Positions 23,506 to 31,578 are shown, counted from the stretch's first letter. The stretch: 46,346 nt of DNA from JAVKBW01 sp964352715 (GCA_964352715.1 CAYGSU010000029.1:1-46346), one strand, 5' to 3'. Notes: generated from the sequence alone by a model not told the origin. Numbers and translations: made by a program.

Positions 23506-24264
23506 ATGGGCGCACTTGTTGTAACAGGGGGCAGTCGGGGAATCGGGGCGGGAATCTGCCTGCTTGCTGCCAAGCGCGGCTGGAGCGTCGCCGTGAACTA
23601 TGCCAGTGACGCCGAGGCGGCAGAGGCGGTTGTCGCGGAAATCGAATCCGGCGGCGGTCAGGCGATGGCCGTGCATGCCGATGTTGCTGACAGCCGCCAG
23701 GTGGAAGAGATGTTCACCGCTGTCGAACGGGATCTAGGCCCGATTAAGGGTCTGGTTAACAATGCCGGAACCAATGGCAGCACAGGGCCGGTTGATGAAC
23801 TGGACGAGGCGGCGACCCGTCGGATGTTCGATATCAATATCACCGGCTCGTTTCTGTGCGCCGGTGCGGCGATCCGGCGGATGGCGAAACGGTATGGCGG
23901 ATCGGGCGGTGTGATCGTCAACATCTCCTCCGCCGCTGCGAAACATGGCGGCCCCGGCTCCTACATCGATTACGCGGCCTCGAAAGCCGCTATCGACGCT
24001 TTCACCTATGGTCTGGCGAGGGAACAGGCCGAACAGGGGATTCGCGTAAATTGCGTCCGTCCCGGCGCGACCATGACCGCAATGAATATCGACTGGATGG
24101 AAACGCATCCGGAATATCTTGAGAAGATCAAGGCGGCGGTGCCGCTGGCGCGGCCGGCGGAGGTGAACGAGATTGCCGAAGCGGTGTGCTACATGCTGTC
24201 GGACGCGGCTTCGTATTCCACGGGGGCGATCCTCGACGTTTCAGGCGGATGGGTCTGCCCGTGA
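23506..24264 (+). CDS. SDR-family NAD(P)-dependent oxidoreductase
   Basis: 252 residues, classical short-chain dehydrogenase. Cofactor loop TGGSRGIG at 7-14, NNAG at 85-88, catalytic S142, Y156 and K160 ('YIDYAASK'), and the C-terminal 'GAILDVSGGWV' typical of FabG-like glucose-dehydrogenase-type members. 'VNYASDAEAAE' after strand 2 has no acidic residue directly at its end, which favours NADP(H). Position opposite the butyrobetaine dioxygenase-like gene suggests it could oxidise a hydroxylated product of that enzyme, but SDRs are too broad to assign a substrate. Confidence 0.92.
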   Translation: MGALVVTGGSRGIGAGICLLAAKRGWSVAVNYASDAEAAEAVVAEIESGGGQAMAVHADVADSRQVEEMFTAVERDLGPIKGLVNNAGTNGSTGPVDELDEAATRRMFDINITGSFLCAGAAIRRMAKRYGGSGGVIVNISSAAAKHGGPGSYIDYAASKAAIDAFTYGLAREQAEQGIRVNCVRPGATMTAMNIDWMETHPEYLEKIKAAVPLARPAEVNEIAEAVCYMLSDAASYSTGAILDVSGGWVCP

Positions 24265-24380
24265 CCGCCTTGCGCCCGTCTCCATCGCGCAAATGTGACA
24301 GCAGGCGGGACTGGATGATGCCACGCCTCATCTTATGTTAGTATATACAACCTTCAGAGACCTCAGATAGGGAAACAGCC

Positions 24381-25052
24381 ATGCTCTCCTTTTTAACAGG
24401 ATCGTCGAAAAAGATGGAAATGATTAGCGCGTCGGACGCGTTGCCGGGTCGTGAAGCGGCAATGCCCGTGCCCGCAAGACATTTCGTCAACGGCAACCCG
24501 CTCAAGGGACCGTTTCCGGACCATCTGGAAACGGCAATTTTCGGCATGGGATGTTTCTGGGGCGCAGAACGGCTGTTCTGGGAACTGCCCGGTGTGTTTT
24601 CAACTGCGGTTGGCTATGCCGGCGGGCACACGCCGAACCCGACCTATGAGGAAACCTGCACCGCCAGAACCGGGCATTCTGAAGTCGTGCTTGTTGTTTT
24701 CGATCCGAAGCGCATCGGGTTCGGAGACTTGCTCACCGTGTTCTGGGAAAACCACAAGCCCAATCAGGGCATGCGGCAGGGCAACGATGTCGGCACGCAG
24801 TACCGTTCGGTGATCTACACCACGACAAAGGCGCAGCTCGATCTGGCACTGGCCAGCCGGGATACCTTCCAGGCCGCGCTGTTGAAAGCGGGGCAGGGTC
24901 AGATCACGACGGAAATCAAAGCGGATCAGACATTCTACTATGCCGAAGACTATCATCAGCAGTTTCTGGCGAAGAACCCGAACGGTTATTGCGGCATCAG
25001 CGGCACCGGGGTGACGTGTCCCCGGCCACAGGCAATGGAAACGACCGCCTAG
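24381..25052 (+). CDS. msrA: Peptide-methionine (S)-S-oxide reductase MsrA
   Basis: 223 residues. The catalytic site is 'GMGCFWGAERLFWELPGV' with C58. Further MsrA hallmarks are 'TAVGYAGG', 'TGHSEVVLVVFDP' and 'FAE'-type 'YYAEDYHQQFLAKNPNGYCG'. Two resolving cysteines, C204 and C213, sit near the C-terminus, so it probably recycles through thioredoxin. The N-terminal 48 residues match the longer MsrA form common in proteobacteria. It repairs oxidised methionine. The stop overlaps the stop of the converging regulator gene by 4 bases. Confidence 0.97.
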   Translation: MLSFLTGSSKKMEMISASDALPGREAAMPVPARHFVNGNPLKGPFPDHLETAIFGMGCFWGAERLFWELPGVFSTAVGYAGGHTPNPTYEETCTARTGHSEVVLVVFDPKRIGFGDLLTVFWENHKPNQGMRQGNDVGTQYRSVIYTTTKAQLDLALASRDTFQAALLKAGQGQITTEIKADQTFYYAEDYHQQFLAKNPNGYCGISGTGVTCPRPQAMETTA

Positions 25053-25369
25053 GCAGCATCTTCCGTGGCAGCCTCGCCGGAATCCGTATCGTAGATATCG
25101 GCGTTTTCAATAACCTCACGGGCTTTCGCGGGCTTTATCGTCTGCGATACCGTTTTGCCGGTCGTTCCGTCGAAGTCGGTGATGCCGGCTTGCACGGCGA
25201 AACAGGCGAGACGGATATAGAGCGGAATATCGACTTTCTTGCCGTCGCGCTCGCCTTTTTCATAGTACTGAACGACCCTGCGTTTGATGCCCAATGCGTG
25301 CGCGGCGTCCTTCTGAGAGATGCCCAATGTCTTGCGCCATCGTTTGAAATCAGCCGGTTTCATCTGCAT
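25049..25369 (-). CDS. XRE-family helix-turn-helix regulator
   Basis: 106 residues. A Cro/CI-type helix-turn-helix occupies about 4-60: 'FKRWRKTLGISQKDAAHALG' then 'KRRVVQYYEKGERDGK'. The C-terminal 40 residues are acidic and probably disordered. The start may be Met1 or Met3. The gene is divergent from an 80-residue unknown protein. Between them lie three near-identical 15-bp palindromes (GCGCAC-N3-GTGCGY) that are natural candidates for its operators, so it is probably a repressor of the divergent gene and perhaps of itself. It is too short for a CI-like effector domain. Confidence 0.85.
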   Translation of the reverse strand: MQMKPADFKRWRKTLGISQKDAAHALGIKRRVVQYYEKGERDGKKVDIPLYIRLACFAVQAGITDFDGTTGKTVSQTIKPAKAREVIENADIYDTDSGEAATEDAA

Positions 25370-25443
25370 CTCTTCTAGACAAGTTGAAAAAACGTCAACA
25401 ACGGCGGCACTTTAAAGGACCGCTCCTTTTGCACAACAAAAAA

Positions 25444-25458
25444 GCGCACAGAGTGCGT
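25444..25458. promoter_or_regulatory. Palindromic operator 1 (GCGCAC-AGA-GTGCGT)
   Basis: Six-base arms, with one mismatch at the outermost pair, around a 3-base spacer, centred at 25451. It is nearest the XRE gene and upstream of the -35 of the divergent promoter. Same motif as the sites at 25473 and 25506. Confidence 0.75.
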
Positions 25459-25465
25459 TTTTTAC

Positions 25466-25494
25466 TTGATATGCGCACCGTGTGCGCCTATCTT
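25466..25494 (+). promoter_or_regulatory. Sigma-70 promoter of the 80-residue unknown gene
   Basis: TTGATA (25466-25471) and TATCTT (25489-25494) are separated by exactly 17 bases. A transcript would start near 25501 and reach the ATG at 25543 through AAAAGGATAGAG. The spacer is filled by a 15-bp palindrome (25473-25487), and another follows just downstream of the -10, so a bound regulator would block RNA polymerase. The promoter call rests on hexamer similarity. Confidence 0.6.
25473..25487. promoter_or_regulatory. Palindromic operator 2 (GCGCAC-CGT-GTGCGC)
   Basis: Perfect arms GCGCAC/GTGCGC around CGT, centred at 25480, 29 bases from operator 1. It lies exactly between the predicted -35 and -10. 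Confidence 0.8.
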
Positions 25495-25505
25495 TCAATC
25501 AGAAA

Positions 25506-25520
25506 GCGCACCGTGTGCGC
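25506..25520. promoter_or_regulatory. Palindromic operator 3 (GCGCAC-CGT-GTGCGC)
   Basis: Identical to operator 2, centred at 25513 and 33 bases from it (about three helical turns). It lies in the predicted early transcribed region, between the -10 and the ribosome-binding site. Confidence 0.8.
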
Positions 25521-25542
25521 AACTGATAAAAGGATAGAGATC

Positions 25543-25785
25543 ATGAGTACACTATGGATATGGGGTGAAAAAGCATTTACCAGCGAAACATCGCTCGCGC
25601 GGATCGGTCGCCTGTTTTCGGCAGCCCGGGCAGAGACGGTCGAAACCCTGGAACTGTTTCCGAAGCTGGTCTACCGCGTCGTGCAGCAGAGCGGAACCCG
25701 GCTGGTGACGGATCCTGTAGAAGTCCGGCATCTGGTGCGCAATGACGCCAAGGCCAAGGTCAGCATCATTCCCGTCGTGGCCTGA
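25543..25785 (+). CDS. 80-residue protein of unknown function under XRE-type operators
   Basis: I do not recognise this protein. ATG 25543 is chosen because AAAAGGATAGAG precedes it and because the longer frame from 25384 would translate through the operators. It has no signal peptide, membrane helix or cysteine. It begins 'MSTLWIWGEKAFTSETSLAR', has a mixed basic/acidic middle with 'VETLELFPKLVYRVVQQ', and ends in a short hydrophobic strand 'KVSIIPVVA'. It is probably a small alpha/beta protein. Expression is likely controlled by the divergent XRE protein, and a strong terminator follows, so it is a single-gene unit. Small antitoxin-like, anti-repressor or regulatory partner roles are possible but unsupported. 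Confidence 0.65.
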   Translation: MSTLWIWGEKAFTSETSLARIGRLFSAARAETVETLELFPKLVYRVVQQSGTRLVTDPVEVRHLVRNDAKAKVSIIPVVA

Positions 25786-25854
25786 CGGTAGAGATCGCCA
25801 AGCTTTGATTTGCCGGGTCGAGACTGTGACGTCACCCGCACAGGCAAAAGGAAG

Positions 25855-25885
25855 GCCCGCACCGATAGAAAGGTGCGGGCTTTTT
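25855..25885. terminator. Bidirectional Rho-independent terminator
   Basis: A perfect 9-bp stem (GCCCGCACC 25855-25863 with GGTGCGGGC 25872-25880, 8-base loop) is followed by TTTTT on the + side. On the minus side it is followed by CTTCCTTTT, less T-rich but usable. It sits between the 80-residue gene (+) and the converging nuclease-like gene (-), serving both. Confidence 0.88.
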
Positions 25886-25901
25886 CCAGACTGTCTTGAA
25901 A

Positions 25902-26852
25902 TCAGAACTGAACCTCAACCATTGTCGAGCGATGGTCCGATGGCCAGGGCATGACGGCTAGGTCGGAGCGCGGTCCGTCTTCGCCGACGATCCAGGCATC
26001 TTTTACCTGCAGCGATTCAGCACGGCTCAGCACAAAATCGATCCGGTCAGGGTGATCGTCCGTTGCGGTCTCGTCATAGGTTGGCGTCCACGTGAAGGCA
26101 GGCTTGGCAACCGGGTCGGCATGAATAACGCGGTAGCCATCGACAAACCCCAATGCTTCCAGACGCGCGGTCGACGGCCAGACAACGGCGATCGGATGCG
26201 TGCCGGCTGCTGCTGCTGCTTCGGTCCAGTCATGGCCTGAAGGCTCGTTGAAGTCGCCGGTGACAAAAACAGCGGCTGCTCCCGACGCGTCCTTCATGGC
26301 TTCTTCGAGCAGATCAAGGGCGGGACCGCGTGTTTCCTGCGCATAGGCGACAGCCTCTTCCGCCGTGGTGATAAACGGGGCTGGGCCATATTCAATCCCC
26401 AGAAGCTGATAAGGCTGGTAGGGTTCATCGTCGAGATGAATGTTGAAAATCCAGACCTCCCGCCCGTCTACATCCAGACGAACGCCCAGGTCATGCGCTG
26501 AATGGCCGGTTATCGGAAACCGGCTGAGAACGCCATTCGCCCATAACGCAACGTTTTCCTCGGTCTGTTCGTAATAGTGGTATCCCAGTGCGGCTGCCAG
26601 GGCGGGACCGACGGAGTCGCCAGCTGCCGGGCAATTGTCCGCTTCACAGACTTCCCCTTCTGTCCGGGTCTCCTGCAGCCCGATGATATCGGCATTCGCC
26701 GCGCGCAGGACGGCCAGTGTCTCGTCGATGGGCTTGGATTCGTTCGCGCCGCCGCCCCAAATGTTAAAACTCATAACGCGCAAAGTCGTTTCGGCATGTG
26801 CCGCTGATGCCAATGCAATCATGGTGGCCAGCGATATTGTGACAAGTTTCAT
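25902..26852 (-). CDS. Secreted endonuclease/exonuclease/phosphatase family protein
   Basis: 316 residues from the ATG at 26852, where GAGG is well placed and a signal peptide begins directly (MKLVTISLATMIALASAAHA). A start 4 residues upstream is possible. The DNase I-like fold motifs are present in order: N in 'MSFNIWGGG', E in 'GLQETR', 'GVLSRFPI', H in 'NIHLDDEPY', D-x-N in 'TGDFNEPSGHDW', D in 'DRIDFVLSR' and the final 'SDHRSTMVEV'. It should be a periplasmic or secreted metal-dependent phosphoesterase. Candidate substrates are nucleic acids, inositol phosphates or sphingomyelin-like lipids; the sequence does not decide. It is monocistronic. Confidence 0.88.
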   Translation of the reverse strand: MKLVTISLATMIALASAAHAETTLRVMSFNIWGGGANESKPIDETLAVLRAANADIIGLQETRTEGEVCEADNCPAAGDSVGPALAAALGYHYYEQTEENVALWANGVLSRFPITGHSAHDLGVRLDVDGREVWIFNIHLDDEPYQPYQLLGIEYGPAPFITTAEEAVAYAQETRGPALDLLEEAMKDASGAAAVFVTGDFNEPSGHDWTEAAAAAGTHPIAVVWPSTARLEALGFVDGYRVIHADPVAKPAFTWTPTYDETATDDHPDRIDFVLSRAESLQVKDAWIVGEDGPRSDLAVMPWPSDHRSTMVEVQF

Positions 26853-27118
26853 CAAACACCTCATGAATTAAAGGATGGATTGGTCCGATGATATATCTCG
26901 GCTGGCGTCATTTTTGTTAAAGCACCGTGATGCTGACACCAGACGTTTCACGCATGTGTCTCGGCAACCGGTGCCAAGGACGTCGCCTTCTCCAACCAGC
27001 CGATCTCTATGCTCTCGCCGCTCGCTTTTCCGGGGAACCCGTAATGGGTTGTTCCAACACGAACCACCGTGTTTCAAAATCATTCAGCCGTCAATCCGGC
27101 TTCTTCCCGCAAGGCGCG

Positions 27119-28135
27119 TCATCGCTGGTGGCCAGAGATTGATCCGTCGCGCCCCCGGACAATCTGTCGGGGATCAATACAGACCCGGTTTCGCCCGGCT
27201 TCCTTGGCCCGGTACAGAGCGCTGTCTGCGCGGACCATGATCGGTTCCGGCTCATCATCCGTCGGCCTGATGGCGGCAACGCCGATGCTGGCTGTGACGT
27301 AGACGCTTTCATTCGACCCGATCCTGACCGGACAGGCAGCGATGGCGTGGCGCAACCGTTCGGCGACAATGACGGCCGTTTCAATGCGGGTCTTCGGCAA
27401 CAGAACGCCGAATTCCTCGCCGCCGATCCGGCCCAGAAGATCGACCTTGCGCAACGATGACAGGCTGGTCAGCGAAATAGCCTTCAGGGCGGCATCGCCA
27501 ATCGCGTGGCCATGTCGGTCATTGATGACCTTGAAATGGTCGATATCCATGATCAGCAGGGCAATGTCGGTTGCGTAGCGTTTGTGACGATCGATCTCGC
27601 GCTGGAACCGGCTCAGGAAATAGCGGCGATTGGCAACGCCCGTCAGTGGGTCTGTCGCCGCCTGCCGGTGAAGCTCCGCCAGCATCTGCCGATCATGGCC
27701 GACATCGGTAAGGGTTCTGATCGAACCGCCGTCCGGCAGCGGCGTTGACCGCATTTCAACAATACCGCCGCCGGTGACTGTCAGATCGCACCGTTTCGAT
27801 GCTTCGCCGCCTGCAACGCCGGCAGATGGCGAGAGCAGACGCGTATCCGATGGTGCCAGGCCGTCCTGCCGTTGCGCCAATTTGACGACGGCATCAAAGG
27901 AAGCGCCTTCCTGCAGCAGGGCAGTTGGAACGCCGAGCAGACCGGCGGCCTTGTCATTGGCATGGGTGACGAAACCCTGTGGATCAAGCAGCACAACGCC
28001 GATACCGATATGGGCGAGCACGGTGCTGTCCACCATGCTCAGGTCCGGCCCGGCCGGCTCGGCATCTGGCACAGCAAGTTTCGTAGAAGTCGAGGAATCG
28101 ACCTCAGCCGGTTCCGGTCCGGTAGCCTTCAACAT
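27119..28135 (-). CDS. PAS-GGDEF diguanylate cyclase
   Basis: 338 residues, soluble. A PAS-like domain is at about 33-145 ('VLAHIGIGVVLLDPQGFVTHAN'-type strand pattern) and a GGDEF domain at about 160-330 ('DPLTGVANRRYF', 'MDIDHFKVINDRHGH'). The active site is the functional variant GGEEF at 238-242. The allosteric inhibition site RxxD (R229-D232) lies exactly five residues before it. It should therefore make c-di-GMP with product inhibition. In contrast, the two c-di-GMP-type modules at 13.5-17.9 kb look inactive. The 266 bases downstream, up to the nuclease-like gene, hold nothing I recognise. Confidence 0.93.
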   Translation of the reverse strand: MLKATGPEPAEVDSSTSTKLAVPDAEPAGPDLSMVDSTVLAHIGIGVVLLDPQGFVTHANDKAAGLLGVPTALLQEGASFDAVVKLAQRQDGLAPSDTRLLSPSAGVAGGEASKRCDLTVTGGGIVEMRSTPLPDGGSIRTLTDVGHDRQMLAELHRQAATDPLTGVANRRYFLSRFQREIDRHKRYATDIALLIMDIDHFKVINDRHGHAIGDAALKAISLTSLSSLRKVDLLGRIGGEEFGVLLPKTRIETAVIVAERLRHAIAACPVRIGSNESVYVTASIGVAAIRPTDDEPEPIMVRADSALYRAKEAGRNRVCIDPRQIVRGRDGSISGHQR

Positions 28136-28473
28136 TTTCCTTGTCCCATCCGACAGGAAGAAATTACCAGCGCAATTCGTGGTTGGGGAGAACTATCAGT
28201 TCGTATTCGACGGGGAATTCGGTCAAATTGCGAATACTTCGCAAGGTTCCGGAATCCGTTTCCCGGCTTGACCCCTGCAACCCAGATGGCTATTACGACA
28301 ATCATGAGAACCGACCCGCAGACGATACCTGGTTTCGAGGCACGACTATCGGGCCTATGAAGCGCTTGCCCGCCGTTTGAGCGGGCCGCATCTGTTGTGG
28401 TGCCCGGAACGGGAACAGCAGCAATCGTCACATCATCAAGCGGTTTCGGTAAATCAATGTTAATCACTTCCAT
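28129..28473 (-). CDS. Hypothetical small single-pass membrane protein (uncertain)
   Basis: A 114-codon frame directly upstream of the diguanylate cyclase gene and overlapping its start by 7 bases. The protein would begin 'MEVINIDLPKPLDD', have one clear hydrophobic helix at about 50-68 ('GIVCGSVLMIVVIAIWVAGV') and a basic C-terminal part. The overlap arrangement and membrane helix favour a real gene co-transcribed with the cyclase. The lack of a good ribosome site and the poorly conserved-looking C-terminal half count against it. No family recognised. Confidence 0.35.
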   Translation of the reverse strand: MEVINIDLPKPLDDVTIAAVPVPGTTTDAARSNGGQALHRPDSRASKPGIVCGSVLMIVVIAIWVAGVKPGNGFRNLAKYSQFDRIPRRIRTDSSPQPRIALVISSCRMGQGKC

Positions 28474-28684
28474 ATTCGATTGTTTCAGGGTTTTTTGTCG
28501 GCATGTTCATGCCTTGCCGCAACCTGAACGACTATGCATGGGCTCAAGCCACCCGCTGTCCACCCGACATGGGATGACAGCAGCCCGCTGTTGAACGCTC
28601 GTCAGAGATGAACATGAAAGACATGCGACGCATCGTTAAACCGGAAACCAGATAACGACGCAGCGCCTTCAGGAGATTGAGACC
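28474..28684. other. Intergenic region upstream of leuA
   Basis: 211 bases between the doubtful small membrane ORF and leuA. It contains a 15-codon frame at 28608-28655 (MNMKDMRRIV...), which has no Leu codons, and I see no clear terminator/antiterminator pair, so I cannot call leuA attenuation. The ribosome site of leuA, AGGAGATTGAGA, lies at about 28670-28681. No confident promoter. Confidence 0.4.
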
Positions 28685-30355
28685 ATGGCCAAGATGCCGA
28701 TCCACAAATACAAACCGACCGCGACAATCGACTTGCCTGACCGTACCTGGCCGGCGGCGGTCATCACCAAAAGCCCGATCTGGTGCAGCGTCGACCTGCG
28801 CGACGGCAACCAGGCCCTCATCGAACCGATGGGCCCGGAACGCAAGCGGCGGATGTTCGAACTGCTGGTCAAGATGGGGTTCAAGGAAATCGAAGTCGGG
28901 TTCCCGAGCGCTTCGCAGACGGATTTCGATTTTGTCCGGCAATTGATCGAACAGGACAGGATCCCCGATGATGTAACGATCCAGGTGCTGACCCAGGCCC
29001 GCGAACATCTGATCGAACGCACCTATGAATCGCTCATCGGTGCGAAGAACGCGATTGTCCATGTCTACAATTCGACATCGACTACCCAGCGTCGGGTCGT
29101 GTTCAAGCTGGACCGCGACGGCATCAAGCAGATTGCACTCGATGGCGCCAAGTTGGTTCGTGAGCATGCCGAAAAGCATCCGGACACGAACTGGCGATTC
29201 CAGTATTCGCCGGAAAGCTACACCCAGACCGAACTCGACTACGCGCTGGAAGTTTGTGAAGGCGTGCTCGATGTGTGGGACGCGACACCGGAAAACCCGT
29301 GCATCCTGAACCTGCCGGCAACGGTGGAAGTCGGTACGCCCAACATTTTTGCGGATTCCATTGAATGGATGTGCCGGAACTTTTCCGATCGCAACCGGGT
29401 GGTGCTGTCCGTTCATCCGCATAATGACCGGGGCACCGGCGTCGCGGCGGCGGAATTCGCCGTCATGGCCGGTGCCGATCGTGTCGAAGGCACCCTGTTC
29501 GGCAATGGCGAACGCACGGGCAATGTCGATATCGTAACCCTCGGCATGAACATGGTCAGCCAGGGCGTCGATGCCGATCTCGATTTCACCAACATCCGGG
29601 AGATGGTGAAAACGGTTGAATACTGCAACCAGTTGCCGGTTCACCCGCGTCATCCCTATGGCGGCGATCTAGTGTTCACGGCGTTCTCCGGCAGCCATCA
29701 GGACGCCATCAAAAAGGGTCTGAAGGCGATGGAGGAATCAAATTCCGGTGACTGGGATGTACCATACCTTCCGATCGACCCGACCGACGTTGGCGCCAGC
29801 TACGAGGCCGTTATTCGCATCAACAGCCAGTCCGGCAAGGGCGGGGTGGCGTATCTGATGGAAACCGATCATGGCATGCGTCTGCCGCGGCCGCTGCAGA
29901 TCGAATTCAGCAAGGTCGTGCAGAACATTGCCGATGTATCCGGCGAAGAGCTGACGTCCAACCGGATATGGCAGTCTTTCGATGAAGAGTATCTGTCGCG
30001 CAATGAGCCTTTCGAGTTCGTCGAACACCGCACCGTGCCGGATACCCATGCATCCGAACTGCGCAACATCATGGCGATTGTCAGGAAGGACGGCGAGGAC
30101 ATTGCGGTACATGGCAAGGGTAACGGGCCGATTGATGCCTTCATCAATGCGCTTAAGGAAGAAGCCGGGATCGAAATCAAGATCATCGACTATTCCGAAC
30201 ACGCTATCGGGTCGGGGTCTGACGCGGCGGCCATCGCCTATGTTGAAACCCAGACCGGGGATGGCAGGAATCTGTTCGGCGTCGGACGGGACAAGAACAT
30301 CGTTACGGCGTCACTGCGGGCCGTCGTTTCCGCCGTGAACCGGGCGGTCGCCTGA
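28685..30355 (+). CDS. leuA: 2-isopropylmalate synthase LeuA (long form)
   Basis: 556 residues, the length of the fungal/actinobacterial-like LeuA2 class. The N-terminal TIM barrel has 'WCSVDLRDGNQAL' near residue 37 and the metal-binding H244-x-H246 in 'VHPHNDRGTG'. The linker 'QSGKGGVAYLME' (about 380-395) leads to the C-terminal LeuA allosteric domain (about 425-556: 'GNGPIDAFINAL', 'GSGSDAAAIAYVE'), where leucine feedback binds. It condenses acetyl-CoA with 2-oxoisovalerate, the first committed step of leucine synthesis. No other leu genes are nearby. A small lipoprotein gene follows 5 bases later. Confidence 0.97.
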   Translation: MAKMPIHKYKPTATIDLPDRTWPAAVITKSPIWCSVDLRDGNQALIEPMGPERKRRMFELLVKMGFKEIEVGFPSASQTDFDFVRQLIEQDRIPDDVTIQVLTQAREHLIERTYESLIGAKNAIVHVYNSTSTTQRRVVFKLDRDGIKQIALDGAKLVREHAEKHPDTNWRFQYSPESYTQTELDYALEVCEGVLDVWDATPENPCILNLPATVEVGTPNIFADSIEWMCRNFSDRNRVVLSVHPHNDRGTGVAAAEFAVMAGADRVEGTLFGNGERTGNVDIVTLGMNMVSQGVDADLDFTNIREMVKTVEYCNQLPVHPRHPYGGDLVFTAFSGSHQDAIKKGLKAMEESNSGDWDVPYLPIDPTDVGASYEAVIRINSQSGKGGVAYLMETDHGMRLPRPLQIEFSKVVQNIADVSGEELTSNRIWQSFDEEYLSRNEPFEFVEHRTVPDTHASELRNIMAIVRKDGEDIAVHGKGNGPIDAFINALKEEAGIEIKIIDYSEHAIGSGSDAAAIAYVETQTGDGRNLFGVGRDKNIVTASLRAVVSAVNRAVA

Positions 30356-30360
30356 CGCCC

Positions 30361-30693
30361 ATGATGCGAAACCGGCCCTTCTGCGAACGGATTGCCGCCA
30401 TAGCGGCCGCCGCCCTGGTGGCGGCGGTCCTGGCCGGCTGCAGTGACTCGAAAGAAAAGTGGGCCTCGCAGGGGGCGTCGGAATCGCAGATGTCGCTCGA
30501 TCGCGCCTATTGTCGGAAACGCGCTGATGAGGTTGCCGGCGCGGAGTTCGAACAGGACCTTTCCAGCAGTCGCATCGGCAGCGGCGGTTCAAGTTCTGTG
30601 CTGGAAGGGTTCGCCCAGACCGACGCCAAGCGGTATCGCCGCAAACTGTTTGAATCCTGCATGGGGTCGCTTGGCTACACAAGGGTTCAGTAG
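30361..30693 (+). CDS. Small lipoprotein of unknown function
   Basis: 110 residues. A lipoprotein signal (basic N-terminus, Ala/Val-rich core, lipobox V-L-A-G-C with Cys at about 27) precedes a hydrophilic mature part. That part contains two more cysteines (in 'AYCRKR' and 'FESCMGS') that could form a disulphide, and a Ser/Gly-rich linker. The end 'LFESCMGSLGYTRV' resembles short periplasmic proteins whose last block often reads CMxxxGY. It starts 5 bases after leuA, so read-through is likely, but a leucine connection is not evident. It ends 9 bases before the converging lipid kinase gene. Confidence 0.75.
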   Translation: MMRNRPFCERIAAIAAAALVAAVLAGCSDSKEKWASQGASESQMSLDRAYCRKRADEVAGAEFEQDLSSSRIGSGGSSSVLEGFAQTDAKRYRRKLFESCMGSLGYTRVQ

Positions 30694-30702
30694 CGCCGAC
30701 GA

Positions 30703-31578
30703 TCAGGGTGCGGGATACAGGATTTCGATGCTCTCGGCGCTCGGCGTGACGGTTGCGGGAATCTGCGCAAAGACATCGCCATCGACCTGAATGACATGCC
30801 CGACCGGGGCGGTGAAGGTAACGTTTTGCGCCCTCACTACCAGAACATCGTCCAGAGTCGCCAGTCGACTGAAGACAAGCGCCAGACCGTAGCGAAACAG
30901 CGCCAGCCGTCCACGCCGCTGTGGCGCGACAACCCACAGACCGGGTTCCGACAGGTCGGCGTCGGGGGCGATCACAAAGGGGCCGCCGTATCTGCTGGCG
31001 CGGGTAACCACGATCAGATCGGCCGTTACGGTCACGCCATCGACATCGGCCACAATCGGTTCGCGCTGCCGTGCGGCTATTTCCTTCAGCGCCGCAATCA
31101 CGAAACCGAGCTGGCCCAGGGTGCGCTTCAGCGGGCCGTGGGCCGTGCCGACAACCCTTGCGTCGATTCCGGCGCTTGCCATCAGCAAGAATCGCCGACC
31201 GTTGATCAATCCCGGATAAACCGGTTTGACGATGCCGGATTCGATTGTCGCCAGCGCGCGCTTCGTGTTCGGCCCGATGCCGATTTCCCAGGCCAGAACG
31301 TTCGCCGTGCCTAACGGCAGAAAAGCCAGTGGCGGATGGTCTGCACGGATGCCGTTCGCCACTTCGCAAATCGTGCCGTCGCCGCCGGCGGCAACCACCA
31401 CATCGGCGTCGCCTTTCGCCAGCTCACCGACCAGCACCTCGGCATGGCCGGCGCGTTCGGTCGATCGCAACTGTATGCGGTGACCACGGTCGCGCAGCGT
31501 TTTCAGAAGCCGGGCAAGCCTGTTGCGCTTCAGCCAGCCGGCAACCGGATTGTGGATCAGGTACAGGTTTTTCGGCAC
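30703..31578 (-). CDS. Diacylglycerol/lipid kinase family protein
   Basis: 291 residues from GTG 31578, just after the stop of the upstream methyltransferase gene. The longer in-frame ATG at 31638 would overlap that gene by 58 bases and add non-homologous residues. The DAGK catalytic domain (about 4-130) has 'HNPVAG' at 9-14, the ATP-binding GGDGT at 65-69 and 'PLGTANVLAWEIGI'. The C-terminal YegS/BmrU-like domain follows, ending 'VIQVDGD'. It phosphorylates a lipid such as diacylglycerol or another sphingoid/isoprenoid alcohol. It is co-transcribed with the SAM methyltransferase and faces envelope genes. Confidence 0.92.
   Translation of the reverse strand: MPKNLYLIHNPVAGWLKRNRLARLLKTLRDRGHRIQLRSTERAGHAEVLVGELAKGDADVVVAAGGDGTICEVANGIRADHPPLAFLPLGTANVLAWEIGIGPNTKRALATIESGIVKPVYPGLINGRRFLLMASAGIDARVVGTAHGPLKRTLGQLGFVIAALKEIAARQREPIVADVDGVTVTADLIVVTRASRYGGPFVIAPDADLSEPGLWVVAPQRRGRLALFRYGLALVFSRLATLDDVLVVRAQNVTFTAPVGHVIQVDGDVFAQIPATVTPSAESIEILYPAP

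Noticed and set aside
25444..25520. Three regularly spaced 15-bp repeats that could suggest a small CRISPR array
   Set aside because: Each unit is itself a palindrome, spacers are 14 and 18 bases, there are no cas genes, and one unit sits inside a promoter; operators explain them better.
28608..28655. Candidate leuA leader peptide (15 codons)
   Set aside because: It has no Leu codons, a weak ribosome site and no terminator/antiterminator structure that I can see.
28544..29653. A 369-codon minus-strand open frame opposite leuA
   Set aside because: Antisense to leuA with no recognisable domain; shadow frame.
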